The translations under genes were made by a program, and so were the position numbers. Of a stretch of 45,210 nucleotides of DNA, positions 16,304-24,601 are shown piece by piece; position 1 is the first letter of the stretch, and the number at the start of each line of letters is the position of its first letter. Source of the stretch: Parcubacteria group bacterium (lineage in GTDB: Bacteria; Patescibacteriota; JABMPQ01); contig JABMPQ010000008.1 in NCBI GenBank assembly GCA_013202585.1, positions 1 to 45,210 on the forward strand, written 5' to 3'. The notes under the pieces were generated by a model. The model worked only from the letters and a program-made list of their open reading frames with translations, was not told where the DNA came from and did no database searches.

Positions 16304-17410
16304 ATGCCTACTAAAAATATTCTTATCGTCGGCGCCGGCATCACTGGTATTACCTTAGCTGAGCGCTGCGCCCAAGCTGGCCACCAAGTCACCGTGATTG
16401 AAAAAAGAAAAGAGATTGGCGGTAATTGCTACGATTACCAAGATAAAAACAGGATTACCATCCACAAATATGGTCCTCACATTTTTCACACTGATAATCA
16501 GGAGGTTTGGGATTATTTGTCGGGATTTACCGACTGGCATCATTACGAACATCAAGTCTTAGGATCAATCGACGGTCAGCTGATACCAATTCCTTTTAAC
16601 CTCAATACGTTGCATCAGGTTTTTCCGACTGAGCAAGCAGAAAGGCTAGAGAAAAAATTACTGGCAGAATTTTCCCCGGGCGAGAAAGTGCCAATTTTAC
16701 AACTCCGGCAAACCAAAGATAAAGATCTCAAATTAATCGCCGATTTCGTCTACGAGAAAATATTCCTTAACTATACTAAGAAGCAATGGGGACTTGAACC
16801 AGAGGAAATCGATCCGGAAGTTACCGGCCGAGTACCGATTCTAATCTCGCGCGACAACCGCTACTTTCAAGACAAATATCAGGGTATTCCCAGTGCTGGC
16901 TACACTAAGATGCTGGCCAAAATGCTAGAGCAGCAAAACATAACTGTTCGCCTCAATACCGACTACCAGCAACTAGCTGATCGCCAAACCTTCGACCAAA
17001 CGTTCTACACCGGACCAGTCGATGAATATTATAAATACAAACTCGGCCGACTGAAATATCGTTGCTTTAAATTCGAGCTCAAAGCAATCGCCCAAGATTC
17101 TCACCAGCCAACCGCCACTGTCAATTATCCCAACGATCACGATTACACCCGCATTACCGAATTTAAAAAATTCCTCCCGTCAACTAACAAGAAATCTACT
17201 GTAATCGGCCTTGAATATCCGGGCGAAGAGGGAATCACTGGTTGGCCTATTCTCAACGATGACAACGATAAAATTTTGCGCAAATATCAGGCAGAAGCAA
17301 AAAAATTATCTGACATCCACTTCGTTGGCCGACTAGGAGAATTCAAGTATTATGATATGGATGATGCCGTAGCCAATGCCTTGGCAATATTTAATAAACT
17401 CGGTAAATAA
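16304..17410 (+). CDS. glf: UDP-galactopyranose mutase
   Basis: This 368-residue flavoprotein converts UDP-galactopyranose to UDP-galactofuranose in the cytoplasm. The ATG at 16304 gives the natural N-terminus MPTKNILIVGAGITG; an upstream TTG overlaps the -10 element and is rejected. FAD binding is shown by VGAGITGITLAERCAQAG and by VIEKRKEIGGNCYDY. The family motif GPHIFHTDNQEVWDYL follows at about 60-75. Conserved segments near the active site are PILISRDNRYF, DKYQGIPSAGYTKM and VIGLEYPGEE; the C-terminal FAD segment is FVGRLGEFKYYDMDDAVANA. Its presence means that at least one polymer of this locus contains galactofuranose, and one of the following GT2 enzymes is probably a galactofuranosyltransferase. 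Confidence 0.95.
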   Translation: MPTKNILIVGAGITGITLAERCAQAGHQVTVIEKRKEIGGNCYDYQDKNRITIHKYGPHIFHTDNQEVWDYLSGFTDWHHYEHQVLGSIDGQLIPIPFNLNTLHQVFPTEQAERLEKKLLAEFSPGEKVPILQLRQTKDKDLKLIADFVYEKIFLNYTKKQWGLEPEEIDPEVTGRVPILISRDNRYFQDKYQGIPSAGYTKMLAKMLEQQNITVRLNTDYQQLADRQTFDQTFYTGPVDEYYKYKLGRLKYRCFKFELKAIAQDSHQPTATVNYPNDHDYTRITEFKKFLPSTNKKSTVIGLEYPGEEGITGWPILNDDNDKILRKYQAEAKKLSDIHFVGRLGEFKYYDMDDAVANALAIFNKLGK

Positions 17411-17411
17411 T

Positions 17412-18119
17412 ATGACAGAACCACTCATCAGCATAATAATCCCCGTCTATCAAGGCGAAAAGACCATCAAACAATGTCTTGACTCTATTTTCGCCCAAAC
17501 TTTTACTGATTTTGAGGTGATTGTGGTCAATGACGGCTCGACTGACAACACGGCTGGTATTCTGACAAAATATCGCTCGCGGATAAAATTGATCAATCAA
17601 GATAATAGCGGCAACGCCAACAGTGCTCGTAACCGAGGTTATCAAGAAGCTAGCGGGAAATATCTTCTCTTTTGCGACGATGATATTGTGATGGAGCCGA
17701 CTTTACTGCAAAAAATGCTAGATACTCTAGAACACGACCTCAGCATTTCCTACGCTTATAGCTCATTTTATTTTGGCTGGAAACAATTTAAGTTGTGGCC
17801 CTTCGACGCCGGCAAGCTTCGTCAGATGCCATATATTCATACTTGTTCGTTGATCCGCCGTGAACACTTTCCTGGCTTCGATGAAAAGATCAATAAACTC
17901 CAAGATTGGGATCTCTGGCTCACTATGTTAGCCGCCAATCATACTGGCACCTGGATCCCAGAATTCCTCTTCAAAGTCCGACCCAAAAAAGAGGGGATTA
18001 GCTCTTGGCTACCATCAGCTTTTTATAAAATTCCTTGGCAAAAATTTGGCATTAAAATAAAGTCATTGGAAAAATATCAGGCGGCAGAAAAGATTATCAA
18101 AGATAAACATAATCTGTGA
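17412..18119 (+). CDS. GT2-family glycosyltransferase
   Basis: This 235-residue GT-A enzyme starts at the ATG two bases after the glf stop (MTEPLISIIIPVYQGEKTI). Family motifs are VIVVNDGSTDNTAGIL and the metal-binding LFCDDDIVMEPTLL, where CDDD takes the DXD place. The acceptor region includes LQDWDLWLTMLAANH, similar to the (E/D)DWDLWLR motif of many GT2 enzymes of surface polysaccharides. It is shorter than the other GT2 proteins here but complete. It acts in block C directly after glf and ends in a GTGA overlap with the next GT2 gene. The sugar is unknown; galactofuranose is one option. Confidence 0.88.
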   Translation: MTEPLISIIIPVYQGEKTIKQCLDSIFAQTFTDFEVIVVNDGSTDNTAGILTKYRSRIKLINQDNSGNANSARNRGYQEASGKYLLFCDDDIVMEPTLLQKMLDTLEHDLSISYAYSSFYFGWKQFKLWPFDAGKLRQMPYIHTCSLIRREHFPGFDEKINKLQDWDLWLTMLAANHTGTWIPEFLFKVRPKKEGISSWLPSAFYKIPWQKFGIKIKSLEKYQAAEKIIKDKHNL

Positions 18120-18997
18120 CCAAACCTACCCTCTCCATCATCATCGTCAACTGGAACACGAGCAAACATCTCAAATGGTGCCTGCATTACGTTTACACCC
18201 GTACCAAAGGCATCGACTTTGAAGTTTTTGTCGTGGATAACGCCTCTCGCGACAGCAGCGTAAAAATGGTCAAAGAAAATTTCCCTAACGCTAAATTAAT
18301 CCGCAATAAATCCAACGTCGGTTTTGCCAAAGCTAACAATCAAGCCATCCGCCAAGCCCAAGGAAAATATATTTTACTGCTCAACCCTGATACCAAGATA
18401 ACTGAACAAGCACTGGTAAAAATGGTGGAGTTTATGACGAAAAATGATAAAGTAGGGATATTGGGCTGTAAGCTTCTCAACCCTGATGGCACCCTGCAGC
18501 CTTCCTGCCGCAAATACCCTTCGTTGTTTTCTCAGGTAATAATTTTACTGAAATTGCACAATCTATTCCCGAATCTCAAAGCCATCCGAGATTACTATAT
18601 GCTTGACTGGCTCCACGATGAGATCAGGAAAGTTAACCAGGTGATGGGGGCCTGTTTCCTAGTGCGTCGCCAGGTTTTTGACCAAATTGGCCTGCTCGAT
18701 GAAAAATATTTCATCTGGTTTGAAGAGGTAGATTTTTGTCGACGAGCACACGCAGCCGGTTGGGATACTTACTTCACTCCGGATGCCGAAGTTATCCATG
18801 AAAAAGGGGCTGGCTTCAACCAAGTCCTCAGTCCCAAAAAGCAAACTTGGTTCAATCAAAGTCTCCTGCGCTATTTCCGTCAACATGAATCGTTTCTAGC
18901 TTATTTGATATTATTGAGTTTTTATCCGACCAGTATGTTACTGACTGTAATAGCTAGCCTCTCACGTAAACTGATTAAAAAACGAAAGGAATTTTAA
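18116..18997 (+). CDS. GT2-family glycosyltransferase, rhamnosyltransferase-like
   Basis: This 293-residue protein begins at a GTG that overlaps the previous TGA. The GT-A motifs are LSIIIVNWNTSKHLKWCL, FEVFVVDNASRDSSVKMV, NVGFAKANNQAI and YILLLNPDTKI with the metal-binding NPD. QVMGACFLVRRQVFDQIG and DEKYFIWFEEVDFCRRA are the acceptor-side motifs typical of WbbL-like rhamnosyl- and galactofuranosyltransferases. A hydrophobic C-terminal helix at about 262-285 may anchor it to the membrane. A paralogue with the same motif order is encoded at 21599-22429. It is cotranslated with the preceding GT2. Confidence 0.9.
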   Translation: MTKPTLSIIIVNWNTSKHLKWCLHYVYTRTKGIDFEVFVVDNASRDSSVKMVKENFPNAKLIRNKSNVGFAKANNQAIRQAQGKYILLLNPDTKITEQALVKMVEFMTKNDKVGILGCKLLNPDGTLQPSCRKYPSLFSQVIILLKLHNLFPNLKAIRDYYMLDWLHDEIRKVNQVMGACFLVRRQVFDQIGLLDEKYFIWFEEVDFCRRAHAAGWDTYFTPDAEVIHEKGAGFNQVLSPKKQTWFNQSLLRYFRQHESFLAYLILLSFYPTSMLLTVIASLSRKLIKKRKEF

Positions 18998-19000
18998 TAA

Positions 19001-20593
19001 ATGTCCCAAATCAACTGGCTCAAAATATTTGACCCTAAAAAGCTCCTCCTACTCACTGGCGCCTGCCTAGCGATCTATTTATTATCCTTTCTCGGCTACA
19101 TCCTCCCTTTCCTTAATTATCTCTTTTTCGGCGCCATATTAATCGCCACTTTCTACTTCACGCGCCAGAAGCTAGAATACGGCGTCTATATTCTGATCGC
19201 TGAATTAATCATTGGCGTCAAAGGCTATCTTTTCTCGCTTAATTTAGGTGGCTTTGTTTTATCACTCCGTATCGCTATTTTTTGTATAGTAATGCTAGTC
19301 TGGCTTTTAAGTAAAAACAAAGACAAGTTTAAATTTTTCGGTTCGCGTTATTTTCGACTTTATCTACTGCTAACCATTGCCCTTCTCGTCGGAGTCATCA
19401 CCGCCCTGATCAACGGCAATTCAATCAAAAACATCTTTTTCGACATTAATGGCTATTTTTACCTGGCTCTAATAGTTGTTTTATTTTGTGCCCTCAAAAG
19501 CAAGAAAACCCTGCGCCAAGCCCTGCAAATAGTAATAGCTGGCAGTATTGCCATTAGCCTTTTTACATTTTACTGTATCGGTGAATTCACCATCTTTCAT
19601 CAAGAATCCCGTCCCGATATGGCCGAAGCCATCTCTACCGAACAAACAATCGAGGAAGAAGAGGAGGCTGGCACTAAAATATCTCATTCCATCACTGCCA
19701 AAGAAGAAATATCCAAAATGAGTCTCACTAGAGACTTCGCCAACCAAAAACCGCCTCTCTATCGTTGGGTAACGGACACTAGTGTTGGAGAAATATCATA
19801 TTTGGCTGGCCCGTTTTTCCGCTTTTTTACTCCTAGCCAATTATACTGTCTGATTGGCCTGGCCATAACACTCACTTTCTTACTTAGAGAAAAAGTCACC
19901 AAGAAAAAAACTCTATTCTTATCCACAATTGTTGCCCTTAATTTAGCCGCTCTTATTATTGGTTTCTCTCGTAGCCTCTGGATTGGTTTACTGGCCGTTT
20001 TTCTATTTTTGCTATTCAATTTGCCGCGAAAAAAATCGGCTCAGATTATTTTATACGCCATTGGTGTCGCCTCAATTATTATAATTCTAACCGGCACGCT
20101 TTTGCCGTCCGTCTATGATCTGGTGGAACAACGCGTAACCAGCATTATTCACCCGACCGAAGAGCGGTCAGGAGCCAATCGTTTTAACTTACTAGAGCCA
20201 GTATTTGCCAAAATTGGCGAGCACCCGCTAGTTGGCTCCGGTTTTGGTACCACTATTGAATACGAGAGCGTGGTGCTGGAAAAATACGGCACTCTCCGCG
20301 TTTTTGCCTTTGAATGGTCATATTTGGATACTATGATCGAAATCGGCCTGATTGGACTACTTATATATCTGCTTTTGATTCTAAAAGTTTTCCGCACCGG
20401 ATACAGCAAGGGAATAGCGCCAGCCGACAAAATCCTCCTGGTCGGCTTATTAGCCGCTTTATTTGGCATAGTTATTACTAATACCACTACCCCTTATTTA
20501 AATCATCCGCTGGGTATCGGTTTTCTCCTGCTCACTATGACAACCATAGCCATTTCTTCTAGTCCTCAACCAAATGACAGCAAAAAATCCTAA
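19001..20593 (+). CDS. O-antigen polymerase/ligase-like membrane protein
   Basis: This 530-residue protein has about 12 predicted membrane helices. The Wzy_C/O-antigen ligase signature (PF04932) is visible in its second half: LNLAALIIGFSRSLWIGLLA, then a large outside loop with RVTSIIHPTEERSGANRFNL and HPLVGSGFGTT, where the arginines and the HPLxGxGxG motif are typical of the family. It would polymerise or ligate flipped repeat units outside the cell. Between helices at about 190-270 lies an unusually long acidic loop (TIEEEEEAGTK) and predicted disorder. The gene follows a GT2 gene after three bases and overlaps the next GT2 gene by 20 bases. It is the only Wzy-like gene in the window. Confidence 0.85.
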   Translation: MSQINWLKIFDPKKLLLLTGACLAIYLLSFLGYILPFLNYLFFGAILIATFYFTRQKLEYGVYILIAELIIGVKGYLFSLNLGGFVLSLRIAIFCIVMLVWLLSKNKDKFKFFGSRYFRLYLLLTIALLVGVITALINGNSIKNIFFDINGYFYLALIVVLFCALKSKKTLRQALQIVIAGSIAISLFTFYCIGEFTIFHQESRPDMAEAISTEQTIEEEEEAGTKISHSITAKEEISKMSLTRDFANQKPPLYRWVTDTSVGEISYLAGPFFRFFTPSQLYCLIGLAITLTFLLREKVTKKKTLFLSTIVALNLAALIIGFSRSLWIGLLAVFLFLLFNLPRKKSAQIILYAIGVASIIIILTGTLLPSVYDLVEQRVTSIIHPTEERSGANRFNLLEPVFAKIGEHPLVGSGFGTTIEYESVVLEKYGTLRVFAFEWSYLDTMIEIGLIGLLIYLLLILKVFRTGYSKGIAPADKILLVGLLAALFGIVITNTTTPYLNHPLGIGFLLLTMTTIAISSSPQPNDSKKS

Positions 20594-21587
20594 AGTCTCT
20601 GTTTCTATTGTTAGCTACAATAGCCAAAAATATTTGGTTAGTTGTTTGCGTCACTTAATAGAACAGTCATACCCAACCATAGAAATTATCTTAATTGACA
20701 ACGCTTCACAGCAAGATCCGGCTATTCAAATCAAAAAACAGCTACCCGACCTGAATTTTAAATACCAGCGCAACCGGAAAAACTTAGGCTACACTGGCAG
20801 TCATAACATTGGTATTGCTAAAGCTACCGGGGAATACATTCTTTGCTTAAACCCTGATGTTTTTCTCGATAAGGACTATATTAAAAACACTGTCGCCCTG
20901 ATGGAAAAGAATAAACACATCGGTGCCATTCAGGGTAAAATATTTAAGTGCAGATTCGATGGTCAACTAGAAAAAACTAACGAAATTGATTCGCTGGGAA
21001 CAAAAATCTTACTTAGTCATCAGTATGTTGAATTAGGAGGAGGGGAGACAGCGGCAAAATACCAAACAGCTACCGAAATTTTTGGCGTATCGGGAGCAGC
21101 GCCAATGTTTCGCCGGGCAGCTTTGGAAGAAATTAAAAGTGGCCAACAATATTTTGACGAATCATTTCACACCTACAAAGAAGATATTGATATTTCTTGG
21201 CGACTACGCCACGCCAACTGGCAATGTTGGTTAATGCCACAAGCCATCGCTTGGCACGATCGCTGGGAAACAGGCAGCACTGAAAACGATCGTCACGAGG
21301 AAGTAGTGCAAAGACGTCGACAAAAAAGTAGCCATATTAACTTTTATTCTTACCGTAATCATTTCCTGGTAAATTTAAAAAATGAGTTTTGGTTTAACTT
21401 AATTATTTATGTACCATATATCGCCTGGTATGAAATTAAAAAGTTTTTTTACCTGTTTTTATTTGAAAGAAGTACTTTGCGTGGGCTAGGTGCTGCCTTG
21501 AAGTTACTCCCGTTGACTCTCCGTCAGAGGCGTGATATTTTAAGAGGGAGTAAAATGAAACCTTCCGACATCAGAAGGTGGTTTTAA
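20574..21587 (+). CDS. GT2-family glycosyltransferase
   Basis: This 337-residue GT-A enzyme has VSVSIVSYNSQKYLVSCLRH, IEIILIDNASQQDPAI, NLGYTGSHNIGI and YILCLNPDVFLDKDYI (metal-binding NPD). The acceptor region is GVSGAAPMFRRAALEEI and DESFHTYKEDIDISWRLRH. A C-terminal segment at about 265-300 (FWFNLIIYVPYIAWYEIKKF) is hydrophobic and probably membrane-associated. Its start codon lies inside the end of the polymerase gene, a 20-base overlap. WbbL-like GT2 enzymes of this type transfer rhamnose or galactofuranose. Donor and acceptor are unknown. Confidence 0.88.
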   Translation: MTAKNPKVSVSIVSYNSQKYLVSCLRHLIEQSYPTIEIILIDNASQQDPAIQIKKQLPDLNFKYQRNRKNLGYTGSHNIGIAKATGEYILCLNPDVFLDKDYIKNTVALMEKNKHIGAIQGKIFKCRFDGQLEKTNEIDSLGTKILLSHQYVELGGGETAAKYQTATEIFGVSGAAPMFRRAALEEIKSGQQYFDESFHTYKEDIDISWRLRHANWQCWLMPQAIAWHDRWETGSTENDRHEEVVQRRRQKSSHINFYSYRNHFLVNLKNEFWFNLIIYVPYIAWYEIKKFFYLFLFERSTLRGLGAALKLLPLTLRQRRDILRGSKMKPSDIRRWF

Positions 21588-21598
21588 TTTTTAATATT

Positions 21599-22429
21599 AT
21601 GGCTAAAGACTTATCTGTCATTGTTGTAAACTACAAAACTCCTAGTTTATTGCGGCAGTGTATAAAATCCATCCAAAAAAATCCCCCTAGTTGTAATTAC
21701 GACATTATTGTTGTTGACAACAATTCCGAAGACGAAACAGTGGAAATGATGGAGGATGATTTTCCGGAAGTAGTTTTAATTGCCAATGAAAAAAATCTGG
21801 GTTTTCCTAAAGCCGTTAATCAGGCTCTGCGTAAGTCAGATAGTAAATATATCCTTTTGTTGAATCCTGATATTACTGTCTTGGGCGAATCTTTGGATAA
21901 AATGATGGCTTACTTGAACGTGAAAGAAAGTATCGCGGTTTTGGGACCAAAATTAATCAACCCCAATGGCTCAATTCAGTATTCTTGCTTTAAATGGTTT
22001 ACTTCACCGCGGGTGGCTCTTTACCGACGCACTCCGTTTGGTAAATTGACCCGCCAGAAGGAATTAGTCGATGATTTCCTGATGGCTGACTGGGATCACA
22101 AGGAAAGTAGGGAAGTAGCTTGGATTCTCGGTTCCTGCATGATGGTACGACGCAAGGCCATTGATCAAGTTGGTTTAATGGACGAAAGATTCTTCATGTA
22201 CATGGAAGACGTCGACTGGTGCCGCCGTTTTTGGCAAAAAGGCTGGAAGGTATTTTACTTTCCCGAAGTAGAAGTAGTACATTATTATGCTCGAGCCTCC
22301 GCCTCCGAATCAAATATATTTTTGTCCATGTTTAATCGACAAACCAGAATTCACATTAAGAGTGCTATTAAATATTTCTTTAAATATTTAAACGAGGATA
22401 AGAAAAAAAGAGCGCCCATTATCAAATAA
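21599..22429 (+). CDS. GT2-family glycosyltransferase, WbbL-like
   Basis: The ATG at 21599 gives the natural N-terminus MAKDLSVIVVNYKTPSLLRQ; a GTG at 21578 inside the preceding gene is rejected. The 276-residue product has YDIIVVDNNSEDETVEMM, NLGFPKAVNQAL, YILLLNPDITV, AWILGSCMMVRRKAIDQVG and DERFFMYMEDVDWCRRFW. These are the motifs of rhamnosyltransferase-type GT2 enzymes, in the same order as in the protein at 18116-18997. It is the last glycosyltransferase of block C and is followed after 16 bases by the DUF4012 gene. Confidence 0.9.
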   Translation: MAKDLSVIVVNYKTPSLLRQCIKSIQKNPPSCNYDIIVVDNNSEDETVEMMEDDFPEVVLIANEKNLGFPKAVNQALRKSDSKYILLLNPDITVLGESLDKMMAYLNVKESIAVLGPKLINPNGSIQYSCFKWFTSPRVALYRRTPFGKLTRQKELVDDFLMADWDHKESREVAWILGSCMMVRRKAIDQVGLMDERFFMYMEDVDWCRRFWQKGWKVFYFPEVEVVHYYARASASESNIFLSMFNRQTRIHIKSAIKYFFKYLNEDKKKRAPIIK

Positions 22430-22445
22430 TTTAGCCTAAACAAAA

Positions 22446-24431
22446 ATGCCCAGATCACCAAAATTGATTACGAAGCAGTCCGGTCGGAAAAAGACAAAGT
22501 CCTCTCAATCAAACCAGAAAAATTATAAACGGACTAAAATCACTCTATTAGTCCTGTCAGTTTTGTTAATCATCGCTGTAGCTGTCAGTACCCTCAGCAT
22601 CAAACCAGCTGTCGGTGCTTATTATTCCGCTATGGACGGTAAACGGAATGTCTTGCAAGCCCAAGAATATTTAACCGCCCAAAATTTTTCGGCTGCTTCA
22701 CGGTCGCTACAGGAGGCAGAGAGTAATTTTACCAGCGCTAAAGATAATCTGGGTAAATTAAGTTGGCTACGTATTGTTCCTGGTGCCGGTCGGCAATATA
22801 AAGCGGCTAAGCAAATGGCAATTACAGGTGAATTACTAGCCAAGTCCTTAGTCTCGGTGTCAGAAACTGTAGTAGAGATCACTGAACCGATTAGCGGTGA
22901 GGATGCCAGCGCCAACAATATCAGCTCCGAGGAAAAGCGGGCGATGCTACAAAATTTGTACCGTTCTACTCCTACCCTGCAATCAGCTCTATCAAATTTG
23001 AAATTGGCAGAAATAGAGGCCGATAAAATTCCGGAGAAATACCTAGTCGAACAATTAGATGAAGCATCTGGAGTTATTGGAGATAATATTCCGATGTTAA
23101 AAGACTATATAGAAGGAGCCATGATTGCTTCTCGATATTTACCCGCTCTAGCTGGTTACCCCGAAGAGGAAACATATTTATTTTTGTTCCAAAATAACGG
23201 AGAGCTCCGCCCAGGGGGAGGCTTCATTGGTAGCTACGGTATTATCAAGATGAAAGACGGCGAGCTGACGCAAATGGAAACTGACGATACTTATAATCTT
23301 GACAAGGAATCCGAGGCTCAAGTTGACGGCCCTTGGCAAATACCCACCTTACTCAGTCCAGGCATTCCTAGTTGGTATTTCCGTGATTCAAATTGGTCGC
23401 CAGATTTTCCTACTAACGCCGAGAAAGCCGAGTGGTTTTACCACGAAGAGGGTGGTACTGAACCAGAATTTGGTGGGGTAGTAGCCATTACTCCTACTTT
23501 TATTGAATATTTGATGGAATTAACTGGCTCAATTAAAATTGCTGATCATCCAAAGACTTTCACTTCGGAAAACGTAACTGATTTGATCCAGCACCACGTC
23601 GAACAGCGATTTGTTGATATCGGACTTCCCGAAGCATACCGCAAAAACATTATCGGTGAACTAGCCAACGTTATCACTGATCGCTTATTTTCTTTGCCCC
23701 GAGAAGAATGGGATGATCTCTTTTTGGTCTTAGGAAAATCGATCGACGAGAAACATTTATCTTTATATTTTAATGACGACGACATCGAAAAATTCTTCCG
23801 CGATCGAAATTGGGCTAGTCAAGTACAGGATACTACGGTTGATAACGATTACTTAATGGTAGTTGACGCTAATCTAGCCAGCCGCAAAACCGACTTCTAC
23901 ATGGAAAGAAGCTGGAATTATCACCTCGATCTAACTGGCGAGAAACCAACCGTTAAGCTTGAGTTGCAATATCATAACACTGCTCCCGGAATTAGCTGGA
24001 AATATACTCGTTATCGTACCTGGACACGAGTGTTCGCCCCAGCTGATAGTACTGTTGTCAAAGTCACCGGCAGTGCAACTGATAAAAAATACTATCCTAA
24101 GTTGGACAACAATTACGAGGTAAATCAAGAACTAGGCAAAACAGCTATTGGTACTTTCTTCGTTGTTGAGCCCGGTGCTAAAAAAACTATTACCTTCGAA
24201 TATGAACTGGCCGAAAAAACGGAAGAGTACCTAGCTAACAATAGTTACAATTTGTTAGTACAAAAACAGATTGGAACTCTTAAGCCAGATTTGAACATCA
24301 CCATTGATTTCCCTGACGATGCTAAGCCCAGTAACGTGAGCGGCGAAGGCGAAAGCAAGATAGAAGGCAATCGAGTGGAAATAGATTCCGATTTGTTAGT
24401 TGATAGAGATTTTACTGTTGATGTAAATTAA
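22446..24431 (+). CDS. DUF4012 membrane-anchored extracytoplasmic protein
   Basis: This 661-residue protein has a basic N-terminus (about 1-32, rich in Lys and Arg), one membrane helix at about 33-55 (ITLLVLSVLLIIAVAVSTL) and a large outside domain. A helical part at 60-215 precedes the DUF4012 core, recognised by YLFLFQNNGELRPGGGFIGS followed by GIIKMKDGELTQ. DUF4012 proteins are common beside surface-polysaccharide genes in Patescibacteria and Gram-positive bacteria; their function is not established, although a role in attaching or processing cell-surface polymers is likely from context. The last third (about 490-661) is beta-rich. It ends block C; no terminator with a T-run follows, only the structured element at 24441. 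Confidence 0.9.
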   Translation: MPRSPKLITKQSGRKKTKSSQSNQKNYKRTKITLLVLSVLLIIAVAVSTLSIKPAVGAYYSAMDGKRNVLQAQEYLTAQNFSAASRSLQEAESNFTSAKDNLGKLSWLRIVPGAGRQYKAAKQMAITGELLAKSLVSVSETVVEITEPISGEDASANNISSEEKRAMLQNLYRSTPTLQSALSNLKLAEIEADKIPEKYLVEQLDEASGVIGDNIPMLKDYIEGAMIASRYLPALAGYPEEETYLFLFQNNGELRPGGGFIGSYGIIKMKDGELTQMETDDTYNLDKESEAQVDGPWQIPTLLSPGIPSWYFRDSNWSPDFPTNAEKAEWFYHEEGGTEPEFGGVVAITPTFIEYLMELTGSIKIADHPKTFTSENVTDLIQHHVEQRFVDIGLPEAYRKNIIGELANVITDRLFSLPREEWDDLFLVLGKSIDEKHLSLYFNDDDIEKFFRDRNWASQVQDTTVDNDYLMVVDANLASRKTDFYMERSWNYHLDLTGEKPTVKLELQYHNTAPGISWKYTRYRTWTRVFAPADSTVVKVTGSATDKKYYPKLDNNYEVNQELGKTAIGTFFVVEPGAKKTITFEYELAEKTEEYLANNSYNLLVQKQIGTLKPDLNITIDFPDDAKPSNVSGEGESKIEGNRVEIDSDLLVDRDFTVDVN

Positions 24432-24440
24432 TTCAGACAT

Positions 24441-24589
24441 TTAGCTGTCCTGATATACCGGAGAAAAACCTTGATCGGCTGAGCGGGCACGGTTCCCCGA
24501 TTTGATCGGGGGGAGCGAAGCCGATCACGGAGTTAGATTTCCACGCTGGGGAAATTTAACGTGTTTTCGAGGTATGTCAGGACAGCTAA
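24441..24589 (+). other. Candidate structured RNA / multi-helix inverted repeat
   Basis: The spacer between the DUF4012 gene and ctpA folds almost completely. Closing helix P1 pairs 19 bases (24441-24459 with 24571-24589) with a single G-U in place of a Watson-Crick pair. Inside are P2, GATCGGCT (24473-24480) with AGCCGATC (24519-24526), capped by CCCCGAT/ATCGGGG (24495-24501, 24505-24511), and P3, GTTAGATTTCC (24532-24542) with GGAAATTTAAC (24550-24560), again with one G-U-type mismatch. No known RNA family is recognised and there is no T-run, so it is not a simple terminator. It could be an RNA processing signal, a leader of ctpA or a DNA repeat element. Confidence 0.5.
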
Positions 24590-24601
24590 CAACAAACTAC
24601 C

